Of a stretch of DNA of 64,000 nt, positions 13,192 through 25,751 are shown piece by piece. The position numbers and the translations under genes are program-made. This stretch comes from Polytrichum commune. Its lineage: Eukaryota > Streptophyta > Polytrichopsida > Polytrichales > Polytrichaceae. Below the pieces are notes generated by a model, which had not been told where the DNA came from, searched no databases, and saw only the letters and a list, made by a program, of their open reading frames with translations. The stretch is from NCBI GenBank assembly GCA_950295325.1, contig OX485807.1, positions 18,571,666 to 18,635,665 of the forward strand. The letters run 5' to 3'. Position 1 is the first letter of the stretch, and the number at the start of each line of letters is the position of its first letter.

Positions 13192-16100
13192 CATGCTAAA
13201 AATATTCAAGCAAGCATACTTGCTGAACTCAAGTTCTATGCAAACCAGCAAAGTGAGCTGTGTGGGTTATGCAACTTGTGAGGAGGGCCCATATCCTTAA
13301 GTGATGAGGTAGCAGATGATGATCATTGGGTTTTTTTAATGCAGTCATCAGGATTGAAGAATTTGTGTACTTCGCCTCTGGTTCAATGTCAACAACCTTG
13401 GACAACGGCAGTTCCATCTTTTCTGGTCACACTTTTTGTGAACATGAGAACTCGTATCAAATGTTTAACATAACAACTCTTGTCAGCACTCACAGGGTGG
13501 AGATTTTTTATTTATTTTTGGTATAGAATAATCAAATTTGTGGTTGAAAACGTGATGGCCAAAGCTTGCACTTCCCACAGATGCACGATCTCCAGCTTCC
13601 ACACGGGAAATAGCTCCCCACTTCTCATGGACAAGTGAGTGACTTTTGCAACCATTCCATAGGTTGGTTCAAAGGATAGCTTTTTGGAGAAATGTGAAGG
13701 CTGTGGAAGTGATTATCTTGCTCAATACCCTTGTGGAAAGTGGTCATGACATTGTGGTGTCAAGGAACTGAACAATGTCTGGTTTTTCTGGAGGAAGACA
13801 ATTATGTTTTGGAGATGAGATGGTTCTAGTAGTGGGCGAGTGAGTGAACTACTAGGGTAAATGTGCCTTAAGTTGGTGTTCGAGCTTAAACAGACACCTA
13901 CCTTGACAAGATATCCGTTCAAATTACACTACGGTAGATGATGCTTAAACAAGCACGTAAAGCAATTTGGCCTATTTTTGTGGTCCATTTAGTTTAGTGG
14001 TATGCATGATTGGTTTAGTGAATTGGCTTAGACAAAGTAGAAACAAAATAAAAATAGATAGGGTAGACCCACTCTTTTTCTACTACAAACAGCTTCCAAA
14101 CTCATCTTGCCACTTGCCCAAAATCAATGTTTTTTTGTCTCAAACCAATCCTACTTTCATCTAAAATTGCCCCCACCTTTTGCCCAAAACGCCAGTGCAC
14201 TAAAACCAATAGTCCACCCAATAGAAAATTTGACCCATTGGAACTTTTGCACACATGGGATCCTAATAAAACAAAGAAGTAAACCAAGTCTAGCTATGTT
14301 CCAACGCTTGCTCAAATTCAATCCCACTTTTGGCACCACCCTATTGACAAGTGGGATGTATTTGCTTTGTTTCAAAAGAATCCCAATGTTGCATTCTTTT
14401 GAAACCACCCTATTTTTCACCCAAATTTGCCTCCGCTTTGTGTTGGAAACATTTGGATAGTTTAAGGTGTGCTCTCAATATGGGATTAGGAGGTGTGCAT
14501 AGGTGTTGGTTATAATAACCTCTACTTGAGGTATGTGTGATTTAGTGTGGCCCACACTATTCAACATTGGCCCATGTTGTTTATTATCTTGAAATCATTG
14601 GGTGTCAACCAAAGAAAGTGACACTTGGTGCTAAGGTACTGAGGCCTTAAAGTAACATCCTCCTTTTGTTGTCACCTATTTTTTATCCTTAAGTTGTCAA
14701 CAATTGAGTGCAACGGTGTCATCGAGTAAGTCATTGTTAGAAGTGATTGATCATATGCAACATTAAGTACAAAATAGCTCCACTTTGGCCATTATAGTAA
14801 TTGTGTAAGAAGGATGCAAAAATGCTTTTAGAAGAGCACTAACGTTGACCAATCACAATGGCTACTCGGGAATCTTTCCACTCAATGACGCGTTGTAAGA
14901 AGTGACCCACAAAAGGGGGACAACACCTTCATTTACTAGAGGATCCTCATCCGCAATAGGGTGATTTTGTGGTGATTCTCACCTAGCAAGCCAACAACAA
15001 TAGACCCCTCTAGTGGAGAATAAAAGGCTCTTTGCTAAAGACGACTTTGCGACATAACATTACTCATTGACATGAGCCTTCAAAATGTAACAGTGGGATG
15101 CTAGGAGCTCAGTCTGAATCTAAATCTCCTAGCACAATATTTCAAGAATCCTATTGTAATATTTTGAGGGCCCATAGAGTGAGAGCTAAACATTGAGTGA
15201 TATTATGGAATTTTGTTATGTTGCATATGAATTGACTATCTTTTACCTTTTTAAAACTTTGTATAGATTTGCTAATCTATGAAAAAAATTAAGACTTTTC
15301 CAAGCCATTTAACATGCATGAAATAGAACTTTTTTTTTAAACTGTTGCTTTTGAGCCTCAATACCTTACATGACAAAGCCATGAAGACCACTCTAATTAA
15401 TATGACAAACCAAATTTGATGCCACACAAAATTAGTGTTAACTGTAGTCTACACCTAATAGTTATTATCGATTATCAACTACTTATTGAGCAACAAAAGT
15501 CATGTATTGTACACCTTCCAAAATAGCACTCCTCAAACTTTGAATTATTAATCACTTATGAGAAGTGAGACACAATGTGTTTTATAGGAGTAAGAATTAT
15601 TGCATATGAGCGTACCTCTCATTCACCCAACATAAAAGCCTTGAAATAGTATGCAATCTGAAAGTTATTTCTTTTTTGTTTAAGAAACACCTTAATTGGT
15701 TTTAAGGACCCCGATTTAGTGTAGTGCAAGGCATTTGAGATGAATTGGCCACAAACCTTTAGAGGGTCAAGTTATTATGTTGGATGGCTAAGAGGTATGC
15801 TCATAAGCGATATTTCCCTCACTTTGTTCTAACAAGCACTTAGTCCCAATGTGCTAGAGGTGAGTGTTGAGTATGGTATCACTCTACTAGAGGGGTCTAT
15901 GGATATACTAAAAAATTGACATTATTTGTCATTGGTTCAGTGTCATGTGAGCTTCAAGATTGGACCACATGTTTTCATTTGGTATGTGTTATGCACCATG
16001 CAAGAACCTTAACCCCTCAACGTCTAAGAGGCCCCAACTGGGCCTCTTCAAGCGAAATATACCATGTTTGAGCTACATACTTTCATTTTCAGCTAATCAT

Positions 16101-19100
16101 GTCAAAAATGGCCCCATCTTAATCCAACTTATTCTTGAAGTGCATTATTTGAAAGAGCTGAACACTTTGATGTTATTGAAGATTTAAGTTTGAATACGCA
16201 ACACACAGATGCCCTTCGATGCAAATACATATGATACATTTTCATCATCCATGTCTAGTATGAGCATATGTTTATTTTCCCCTTGATATAAGAAAATGTA
16301 TATAATAAGGTTCTAACCACATGATAATATAAAATGTGAGTTTTGAACTTGGTGAAGCCCGTATAAAAATGTATATGACTATATGTTATCCTTTAAGGGC
16401 TTAAGAAACAATTTGACTCCGATGTTGCCATTGGCACGCATTATGGTGTTCCTTCATCTTTGATTGAATGTTATTTTACATGTAATCCCGAAACGCACTT
16501 TACAACTTCTACATGGGAGTTTTTTGGACATGATCCGAACATTCTCTTCAATCTTGATACATAAATTGCGAGTGCAAAATAAATAAATCAAGAGCTGCAA
16601 ATTGGAACCCCTTGGCATTGTTATGAGAAGAGTGGCCAATTAACAACCGGTATAGATGTGGTGCCTTCTCAAATCTCGGTTAACCCCTAATTTAGGACGA
16701 GGGGGCATAACGTGACTTGGCCTAATGGCTCCGCTCCCTTTGTTTAACTCCTAACTTTCTAAGCCTATAAAAGGGTTGTTTAGAGTGCATTTCACTCAAT
16801 GTTGGTTGTAGAATATTCATGGACAAGTTTATGAGGTTAAAGTGGGATTTATTTGTAGAGAAATTGGTCCATGAACTATTTTTAGAGATAAAACATGCAT
16901 GCAATATTCTATGGGTTCTCAAATTATAAAAATTGAAGGGAAAGGCTTATAAGAAGTTGTCATGATTTACTCCTCCTCCCCCCCCCCCCCCCAACCCACC
17001 AAAGATAAAGACCTTTGAACCATTGAATTCACATGGAAAGTGGGTGGAATGCTTGTGGAATCCACTAGGTGGGAGCAACTAAACAACTGAGCACCTTCAC
17101 AAATCCTTAGGTCAAAATGTGCAGACCGTAATGGACTAGCCACCTTGCAATCGGAGTATGTGAATTGTCCCACATTTCTTACTACATATATGTAAAGGAG
17201 TCCTTAAAATAAGAGCGTGGTTAGAAGTTTAATTGAACAATTGATGTGAGCAAGAAGGCCTTATTTACAACAACATAAAGAACGATAAGCCAAGATATAC
17301 ATCATTGGTGTTCAAGCAAAGTTTGTATTGGAGTGGCAACCATTGATTGGAATCAACACCTCACATGAGCTCCCAACACAACAAAAATATGACCACCACT
17401 TCCCATTTTTTTTTTTTTTTTCACGTTCTAACCATCTCCAAATTATGTGGGGTTAAGTGTCTATCAGTAGATATCCATGTTGACTTCATTCTTAGCATGC
17501 GGGTGAATTTTAGCTTGCAGATCAATGATGTAGATTAGTTAATGTAGGGCCAAAAACATCCATCAACCAAAAAAATAGTTGTTGGGAGTTAAAGAAAAGA
17601 GGAGAAGTTGGACGTAGGTGGATCCCCAACATGTAAGCATGATTCTCGAAATCTTACAACTACATGTAAAAAAAATTATACGAGACTTGCCTGGTAGGTA
17701 AGTAGTGGACGGAGGAGATCAGGGGAGGAGGGTTACATCGGTCAAATCCGATGGTCGAGAAAGCACAGGCAACGTGGCCTCACTAGAAGCCAAAAGTTGC
17801 TTTCATCGCCCATAGACTTCTTCTCGATAATATTATGTTTATTTATTAATTTGACGCTAGATTAGTCCACACAGAACATGCGACCTTGCAAAGTAGTGAT
17901 TCAAATCAATATTCCCATAGTGATGGGAACATGTCAGTTTAGGCAATGAACAACGCGCAGGCTAAGTATACCCGAAATGTAGGGGAACTCTAATAAAAAT
18001 TGCAATAATTCAAGAGATTCTCGAGCCTTTCGAGAATTGATACACAACCGAGTAATGTTTATGGGGTTCATATATGATTTCAAAGATATGCTATAAAGTT
18101 TGGCCAAGTGACCTAATTTGGAGCTGAACATGCTAAAGGTTTGTTGATAAGGGAGCTTTTTACACTACTTCTATATGGTTGGAGTCAAGACAACCATGCA
18201 TCATTCTCTAAAAATAAATTCAATAGCACTTTCTCAAAAATGATGAAGAATCTATATATCATCAAAATCAAAAGAAATGTGTTTTGATTGGTTGAAACCA
18301 TGGGATCTATCATATGGTGGAACATGACAAGAAACATGAAGTCAATAGCCTTATTACGTTTCTCAAATAATAAATTCTGCAACAAAAAAACAAAAAAATA
18401 AATTGATGTTTGAGCACTTCAAAACCCATAGAGGAAATGTTGGACATAATAAAATACTACAAACCAAATGTATCTTGAAACTTTAATAGCTATGAGTGAG
18501 TGGGGGAGAAAGGGGATTTTTAAATATAATAATAATAATAATAATGGACTTGTTCAATACCTTTGAAGTGGCTTCAAAAAACACATGCAACCCACTAAAC
18601 TGGGTGAATAACCTACACTAAATATTGTATTCAATGTCACTTACTATTTGGAGTTATATAATGTTATATATATATAATTTTATTGTGATTTTTTTACCAA
18701 GTACAGATCTTGATTCTCTATAATGTCCAAACAACTAATTTGACCTTTGTTGGCAAACAATTAGATATACAACATTGTGTAATTCTAAATAATAAATGAC
18801 ACTAAATTCAATATTTAGTGTAGTCCTTCAAGGGTTAATACACATGTGTCGTTGACAAATTAAGGTAGATGACCCATTCCCAACCACCACCCTATTTTTG
18901 TAGCTTAAGCCAACCTATTTCCGTGCAACACAATATTAATCTCTAATCATTGCTGACATGTAGTGGTCAAAACCCAACTTAACTAAATGTAAGTGGCTAA
19001 GTTGACAACTAGGTTTAGCTTGCAATCATATTTAGGTGCCACAATCATCGATTATGGGAATCAAGCACTCTCCATTTTATAAATGATCGGTGATTGGAAA

Positions 19101-19150
19101 GAGGGTAGCCTATATCGCAAGTCTAGACCAAAGAGAATATCCACTTAGAG
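13192..19150. other. Intergenic AT-rich DNA after DAWDLE
   Basis: No gene supported. The first ~300 bases are likely the DAWDLE 3' UTR. A poly-C run sits at about 16979-16992 and a short TAA/AAT microsatellite at about 18526-18545. About 16150-16400 is a copy of the dispersed repeat also seen at 5395-5600. The remaining reading frames are short and lack recognisable domains. Confidence 0.55.
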
Positions 19151-19159
19151 AATTCAAAA

Positions 19160-20262
19160 CAAGTTGGTTCTTATGAAAAAACATGAGAAAATTATGAATT
19201 TTTTCTTATGTCTATTTCCCTACACGAGTAATTCTCTTCTCTGATCATGCCTAAACCGTGTATATGCTAAATTGCTTAACTGATCGGATAAGGGTTAGCT
19301 ACCTTATATATATTGGCCACACCACCGGTTGCTATGAACTAACAAGTATCTTGAGAGTCATCTTTGCTTCTATTGCTTTCCCTTTCACCACAAATTATGA
19401 TTTTCTAGGCCTTCACCGGAGGCCCGCCAATAATTTACATTTTGGAGAGAGAGATTTTATCGCATACTATGAGCGTAGCCCTCATCCATCCAACATGATA
19501 ACTTGACCTCCTATGTATAGGTTTGTGGTTGATTCATCTTAGATGACCTCAACTAGACTAATTTGGGGTCTTTAAAGGTAATTCCGATGTCACATTAGCT
19601 AGGATAAGTAACCTCAGGGCTGCATATTTCACTATTTCAGAGCTTATATATTGGATGAATGGGAGGTACGCTCATATACAATGATTCCCTCTCTCTCCCT
19701 TTGCTTTGCTCTCGTTTCAAATTTTGATATATTTGTTTGCCACTCTTTGTGAAGCTCCGCAACATATTACTATGTGTAATGACTGAATTGCTTGATGGAC
19801 ATAGAGAACTATCGCATACAAGCATACCTCTCATCCATCCAACATATTAACTTGATCCCCTATAGGTTTGTGGTTGATTCATCTCCGATGACTTTGACTA
19901 GACTAAGTCGGGGTCTTTAAAGCTAAATCTAGTGTCAAATTAACTGTAAAATAATAATCACCTGGATGCATTTTATTTCATGGCTTACATATTGGATGAA
20001 TGAGAGGTACACTCGTACACAATAATTCCCTCTCTCTTGCTCTCGTTTCAGACTCTAGTTGGTATGTTTGCTACTTTTTGTAAAGCTCCGCAACAAATTT
20101 CTCCGTGTAATGACTGAACATGCTTGAAGAGAGAGAGAGAAAATTATCATATATGAGGATACCTCTCATCCATCCAAAATAATAACTTGATCCCTTATAG
20201 GTGTGTGGCCGATTCGTCTCAAATGACTTGGACTACTATTTCGAGATCTTAAGAATTGATCC
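19160..20262. repeat. Tandem array of a ~335-bp unit, about three copies
   Basis: The module ATATTGGATGAATG-GAGGTAC, followed by CCCTCTCTC, AAGCTCCGCAACA, TGTAATGACTGAA, ACCTCTCATCCATCCAA, CTTGATCCC-TATAGG and GATTCATCTC, recurs with starts near 19648 and 19985. A more diverged copy precedes them (its ATCCATCCAACAT block is at ~19487). The equivalent blocks at ~19487, 19829 and 20166 are spaced about 340 bp. Confidence 0.75.
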
Positions 20263-20274
20263 TTGTATTCCAAT

Positions 20275-20440
20275 TGCTTCACACCATGGCCGTCCAAGTC
20301 AAGAGGCCGTGGGATAGAATGGCCAAACTTTGTTGAGGATCCAAAGAAATGGGTTGAAAATAGCCAATAAAAATACAAGAATTGGAGCCTTTGGCCAGGC
20401 ATAGTGTGAAGCCTCCAAAGCCCCAAGTCCAAAGTCCAAA

Positions 20441-20501
<61 letters not shown>

Positions 20502-20790
20502 AAAACAACCCCTCCAATCTAACGCCAAGAACTTGTCAGATTATGATATTTTTATGAAAAGGAAATTGATAGCCTCCCAACCATAGTTTGGGTTTTCATT
20601 CCTGTCCGACCCAAACTTTCTTCGAAGGTCCGTGACCTTGATCAAAAAGTAATGCGATGTAAGTGTTTTAGAGAGTGTCGGCCTCTGAACTTTGGCCTCT
20701 AGTGTGAAGGGTCAAGAGGCCAAATTCTTGATTTCTTGCAATCTGATTGGTGAAAATCGACGGCCTCTCGACCTTCGGCCATAGTGTGAA
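20275..20790. mobile_element. Non-autonomous element with ~40-bp TIRs (GCTTCACAC...)
   Basis: The left end reads GCTTCACACCATGGCCG and the right end is its near-complement, CGGCCATAGTGTGAAGC. Similarity continues inward for about 40 bases (AGTCAAGAGGCCGT against GGTCGAGAGGCCGT). A (GA)28 microsatellite lies inside at 20443-20498. The right part (about 20500-20790) is found again in opposite orientation at 51640-51975. No transposase is present and I could not define a target duplication. The TIR pattern suggests a hAT- or Mutator-like origin, but this is not certain. Confidence 0.7.
20443..20498. repeat. (AG)28 microsatellite
   Basis: Twenty-eight uninterrupted AG units. The long Ser-Leu reading frames through it are artefacts of the dinucleotide repeat. 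Confidence 0.98.
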
Positions 20791-21202
20791 GCGATCCTTC
20801 GATAAACTCAAAATGTTAACATCCAAGTTGCATACTATTTGAGGGCTTTTATATTGGATGAATCAGAGGCTCACTCGTATACGGTAATGCCCTCTCTCCT
20901 TCAATTTCTAACCGTTTCTATTCGGGGGCAGCGTTCAAAGAGCGTGGGATCGAAAGTGGGAACAAGCATGGGAACAAGGGGAACAGAAGGGGATGGTGGG
21001 GACCACATGAGCCAGGTTTATGAAATGAGCATCCAATGGGGGAGGCTTAAAAACAAAAGCAGAAAAAGGCACTGCAGTGGGCCTTCACAGACGACACGTG
21101 GCACTTCGTTGACCACAAACTACATAGTCCATGTCATCACTGACTTAGGGAATTCTCATTGGTCAATCATAATTTATGGGCTTTTTATTCTTATCATTTC
21201 AG

Positions 21203-21646
21203 GGCCACTTCGCACATGAGACTGAGAGCCCTTGACCATTACACTTCAAGCACTCTCATTGGTCGAAAAGGCGGGGCCAGTCCAAGTTCACTTCACACCA
21301 CGCTTGAGGGACCAACGGAGATCATGTCCACGGTCACTTGGATTATTTTCAAAAGCCACCTCTTGGAGGTAGGCCTAACACAAAAACCGGGAGACCGTGG
21401 CACTTTGAACACTCATAATCGTTGTTTTATTCTATTTTATCATGTGTGAGGACCTACATGAATAGAAATTATTTGAAATAGCATTTGGTTGAGGGTCCAG
21501 TCACACATGACTTCACACTATACTTGAGGGTTTGTGACCACACTACGTGATTTTGGAAGTGTCTTGGGGCAGCCTTTGGACATTGTCTTTTGGGCTCTCA
21601 CAATTTCATGGTCATGGCTCTTGGCTCGTGTGTGAAGTGGCCCTCA
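21203..21646. mobile_element. TIR element, AGGGCCACTTC...GAAGTGGCCCT
   Basis: The left end AGGGCCACTTCGCACATGAG is mirrored at the right end by CTCGTGTGTGAAGTGGCCCT. The spacer is about 400 bp and has no transposase. The termini resemble those of the 20275-20790 element (both contain a CTTC-CAC core), so the two may belong to related families. No clear target duplication is visible. Confidence 0.6.
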
Positions 21647-22092
21647 GTTCCCTTTGTGAGTGTCATGATCCGAGGAACATTCTAACATATGTCATAAGAT
21701 AGCCTATTAAATGTGATACACATCACCATTGTGAAAATCCATACAAAGCATCACCAAGTTACAAGAGGATGTAAGGTAGACGTGGTTAACTCAATTATGT
21801 GTGTTAATCTGACACCTATTTTTGAGCGGTATGTGGTTAGGTGTGGCTCCAAGAACGGATATCAAAAGACATGTGTTGACAAGATACTGGACTACATGCC
21901 CAACTTATGATAACCATTCTACGCTCAATAATCAACATAATTGGGGGGACCTAGAGTAGAGCCACTTATTCCCAACCAAGACCCCATTGGGAACCTATAG
22001 GGTGCTATAATTTCAATCAAGTTGAGACTGATTTCAGTAATTTCTTTTCGTGTGTGGTTAAAATAAGGTTCCACATTTCACGGTTTTTGAGG

Positions 22093-22210
22093 GTTAGTTT
22101 CCATGTAGGCCAGTCGTCCACCAGATTCTAGTGGAAATGTAGATGCCGCCAAGTGGAACCATTAATTCCACTAGAATCTGGTGGGCGAAGCGGCCTACAC
22201 GGAAACTAAC
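22093..22210. mobile_element. 118-bp foldback (MITE-like) hairpin
   Basis: An arm starting GTTAGTTTCCATGTAGGCC and running through CACCAGATTCTAGTGGA (about 42 bases) is mirrored by TCCACTAGAATCTGGTG through GGCCTACACGGAAACTAAC, with about 32 bases between. Near-perfect arms and no coding capacity indicate a foldback MITE. Confidence 0.8.
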
Positions 22211-24148
22211 GCTAAGTCTCCAACTTCGGTTATGGTGTCACCAAGGAATCGATAGTGCCATGACACAAGTCCCCGGTTTTGAGTGCTAAAGTGAGGAGGA
22301 ATTCATCTCATAATGAGCAATTATGACAGACTCTAGACATTGGTACCGTGTTCAGGCCAACTTTTGGCTTCAAAAGTTCAAAGTAAAATCAATTGAAGGA
22401 ATCAAATTACCAAAAAAAATCAGTCCTCTTGACTTCTATCTTCCTACATGGGAAAAAAATTGCACCGCCTTATACTTCTCCACATTTGATACAAAATCTC
22501 TTAAGTGATCGGTTATGGGCGCCTCTACTCTACATGACCATTTAATGAGCACAAAATCTTCACTTTGAGAATCGATAAGACATTCATATGAGCTCCGAAA
22601 ATTATGAAAACAGTGGATGCGGCCTCAAAATGAGATTGGTGAACTATCTCATACTAAACGGGCACTAAACGCATGTTTCATATCCTAGAAGAGGTGGGCT
22701 AGTCGGAAAAAAAAAGGTGACCATTTAAGACCCATCTACTTTACTTATGCAATACGTGTTATACATGTTACACTAAAGTCCTCATGGAGTATGAGCTCGA
22801 GAATATGGGCAACACATATGTGTCTTACACCAGTTGGGACTTCTCGGCATGTGTCAGCCCAAGAAGCATCTCAGGTTACGTGCACCGTAGGAGGACTACA
22901 TTCAAGTTATCCTTTAAAAGGTAAGGGTAGAGGGTGAAACACAAGGGTAAAAAGGCCCTAGAGTTTCATAGAACATATATTCTTGTATAGCTTGCAGCCT
23001 CTCTTGACTTAGGACCTATAAATAAACATAAGGTCAAAGAGTTTTTCCCTTTTTAGCCGTGGTTTCAGTCCCAAGTTTGATCCTTTTTCGGGGGGGGGGG
23101 GGGGGGACATGTGAATTAGGGTTGGAGTTTTTGGGGAGCTGTCAGGTTGGTGAGTATAACATGTCTATATCTGGAGTAGTTGTTAAAGCTGGAGAGTTTT
23201 GGTTAGACACATCAAAGGCAAGGTGCAACTCCAAACACTAGGTGGTTGTTCCCGGCCTTTCAAAAAATTATCTATGATATTAAATATAACTTACTGTATG
23301 TAGTTATGTAATGTCACAGTAATAATTTAAAATTCATTATGTATAAATTTGACCACAATATCAGGAACACAAGGCTTGTTTTTCATTGTGATTGTGATTT
23401 TTGTATGGATTAAACAAAAAAACTACAAGTATTTGTAATTTAATTTGGACCAAAGGCAAGTTGCATGGATAAAGAGGCAGCATGTTCGCATAGGCAACAT
23501 TATTTCACATATCAATGTGTGTGTGTGTGTGTGTGTGTGTATTCATGATTTAGTGTGGTATCAGAATTAATGTGCCAGATTAATATTCAAACTTTGCAAA
23601 ACTCATGTGTTGGAGTCTTACTACATATGAAATACATAAATAAACTGTCACAATAAAAACTTATTTATTTTCTTACTTATGATAGTGTTTTCATGATACA
23701 TCATGTGGCCCACAATAATAAATATTCATGAGAAAAGGCGTTACTAGAATATTGATATGGCCCACTTTAATAAATTCAATGTGAATTGTTGTGGATCAAT
23801 GACCAAATAGTGTGGTCCCATTGCACCTTATGCAAAGGTAGACAAGCATATTGTTACGATCTCTACCATGAGGTGTGGCCTCTTCCGATGTCCAATAAAT
23901 TGTAGGGAGAAAGGACCATTCAATTACAAATCTTGCACGAATCCAATGTCATAAGAAGAAGGTTGAGTTTATAAGATGTCAATCTAGGATGGAATTCTCA
24001 AACAAGGATACATGCAATCTTTCTTCGAGTTGTTATATAGGTGTGCATCTCCTCAACACCCGCTCATTGCTAATCATTTTAACCCCAAATGTATGTTGCT
24101 CTGATAAGGCCCGTGTTTGAATAACCCTTGATGGCGTAAACATCCATA

Positions 24149-24233
24149 CATAACATTATTTAGATCCATAATAGTGTTATGTGGAAGATTGTCAATCCCA
24201 CATAACACTGTTATGGATCTAAATAATGTTATG
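24149..24233. mobile_element. Short MITE, CATAACATTATTTAG family, copy 1
   Basis: An 85-bp palindrome. CATAACATTATTTAGATCC at the left is mirrored by GGATCTAAATAATGTTATG at the right, and the inner arms (GTGTTATGTGG / CCACATAACAC) also pair. TA flanks both sides, which would fit a mariner/Stowaway-type TA duplication. A longer relative lies at 36518-36664. Confidence 0.75.
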
Positions 24234-25260
24234 TAACCAAGTTTGGATTTGAGAAGATTGGGTCTTGGTGAAGAGAATGTATTTTGTGGCAAGTGGTTTC
24301 CCAAATGTAGCGATAGTTTGAAGTTGCCCATCACCTCCAAAAGCTCGATCATGAAATTCTCTAAGTAGTTACCATGTATACCTCCTAATATCCTCACATG
24401 TCAAGAGATATTTTGCAAATTTGATCAATTTAAGACCACATTACGCTTCGGGTTTTTCAGCAATGCATTGTATTTACTATTTCAACCAATCTTATCAAGT
24501 TTCTCATCAAAACAATGAGATTGTAATTGTGAAGAATTTTCGAGATCTTACTTCTAACATTATTTTGAAAGGACCTGAATTAGCAATCAAATAGAGGGTG
24601 CCTACAATCCATTGGAGGTCCTCGGAGGGTCCAAGAAACTTGGGGGTCCACAACCTCCCTTCATGGACCTTGCTTTCGGACGCGAGAATGGATCCAAGCT
24701 GGAAGATTGGTATCTCAAATTTGGAAACTTTCCTTGCCTTGGGACTGACGAGAGTTGTTAGAAAAGTGATCCCACGATAGCACCACTTCATTTTATTATT
24801 TCCTCATACCTTCAACCCAGACCTTGACGTAAACTCCTTGGGTCCAAAACTATGCTCATGACCAACACAATCACTCGATTTCGGAGTTTCTTCAGTCTCG
24901 GACCCTAGTGTAAACTCGCCCATCGGGGGCACTTTAGATGGGGGTTCCACAATCCAAGAACATAGGGACCAGTTTCAGCCAAATTGAACCCTTGCACCCC
25001 GAGTCCGGACCCTACCATGACCCCTACCTTCCAAAATGATCCTCCAAAAAAAACATGAGCTCTCCTTTGAGCTTCAATTTTAGGTTCGGACCGTTAGTGT
25101 TCCCCTCCAAAATAACGCTATGTAAAAGACACCTCACTTTGCTTCTTCTTGGTCTTGGAGCCTCATATAAAAGGTGTTTGGTCCAATTGACACGTATCAG
25201 CTAATAGAATTGCTCCATTTTGTTGGACCCTCCCCCTTGGACCCCATCTAAAGCGCCCCC

Positions 25261-25310
25261 TAGTGTAGTGTAGTGTAGGCCCTTAGTGTAGTGTAGTGTA
25301 GTGTAGTGTG
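25261..25310. repeat. (TAGTG)n pentamer repeat upstream of PRK
   Basis: Two runs of TAGTG, at 25261-25277 and 25284-25310, separated by a few bases, about 440 bp before the PRK ATG. It may lie in the promoter or leader; no function is inferred. Confidence 0.9.
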
Positions 25311-25751
25311 GATGCGGGTGAGTGTGGGCATTAAGCAAGTGAAGTGGCTCATCGGACGGTGACGGAGGAGGCCGATGGCGGTAAGAGAAGTGCGTCCGGA
25401 GATGTCTGGCGAGGAGTGGGGCGAGCTGGGGAGAAAATGGTGGCAGGAGGCGAGTGAGTAACTTTGGGAATTGGCGATGGCGATGGCGATGGTGCGAGGG
25501 GCGGGCATTACGGGGCGGGAGGGGGAGGAAGGAGGGAGCCACACAATGGAGGGGGGGAGCTTGCAGATAAGGGGAGTGGCGATGGAGGGCCATATCCGTC
25601 CCACCATGGCCGATCCCTGCCTGCGAGCGAGCGGCTCAGGATAAGGCCCTCCCTGCACTAGTCTAAGGCAGCCGCTGCTGCTACATACTCGCAAATCCCC
25701 CACTCCATTGCCGCTGCTGTTGCCATTCCCCACCAATTCATCGCACCAGCA

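Larger units (their letters stand above)
21647..25200. other. Intergenic DNA before PRK, rich in hairpins and simple repeats
   Basis: No gene supported. It contains a 118-bp foldback at 22093, a copy of a dispersed repeat at about 22530-22720 (relatives at 39555, 45530 and, inverted, 44690), a poly-G run at about 23090-23106, a (GT)n run at about 23518-23541 and a MITE at 24149. A TATAAAAG box at about 25166 could belong to the PRK promoter but is roughly 580 bp before the ATG. Confidence 0.5.

Noticed and set aside
14102..14460. Overlapping ~60-117-codon frames on both strands
   Set aside because: AT-rich repeat-like DNA with no conserved motif, and the frames shadow each other.
16979..16992. 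Poly-C run as a possible functional element
   Set aside because: A homopolymer, like the poly-G runs at 23090 and 52019, prone to length error and with no context for function.
20166..20528. Overlapping minus-strand frames with long Ser-Leu repeats
   Set aside because: They are translations of the (AG)28 microsatellite, all three frames stay open, and there is no other domain.
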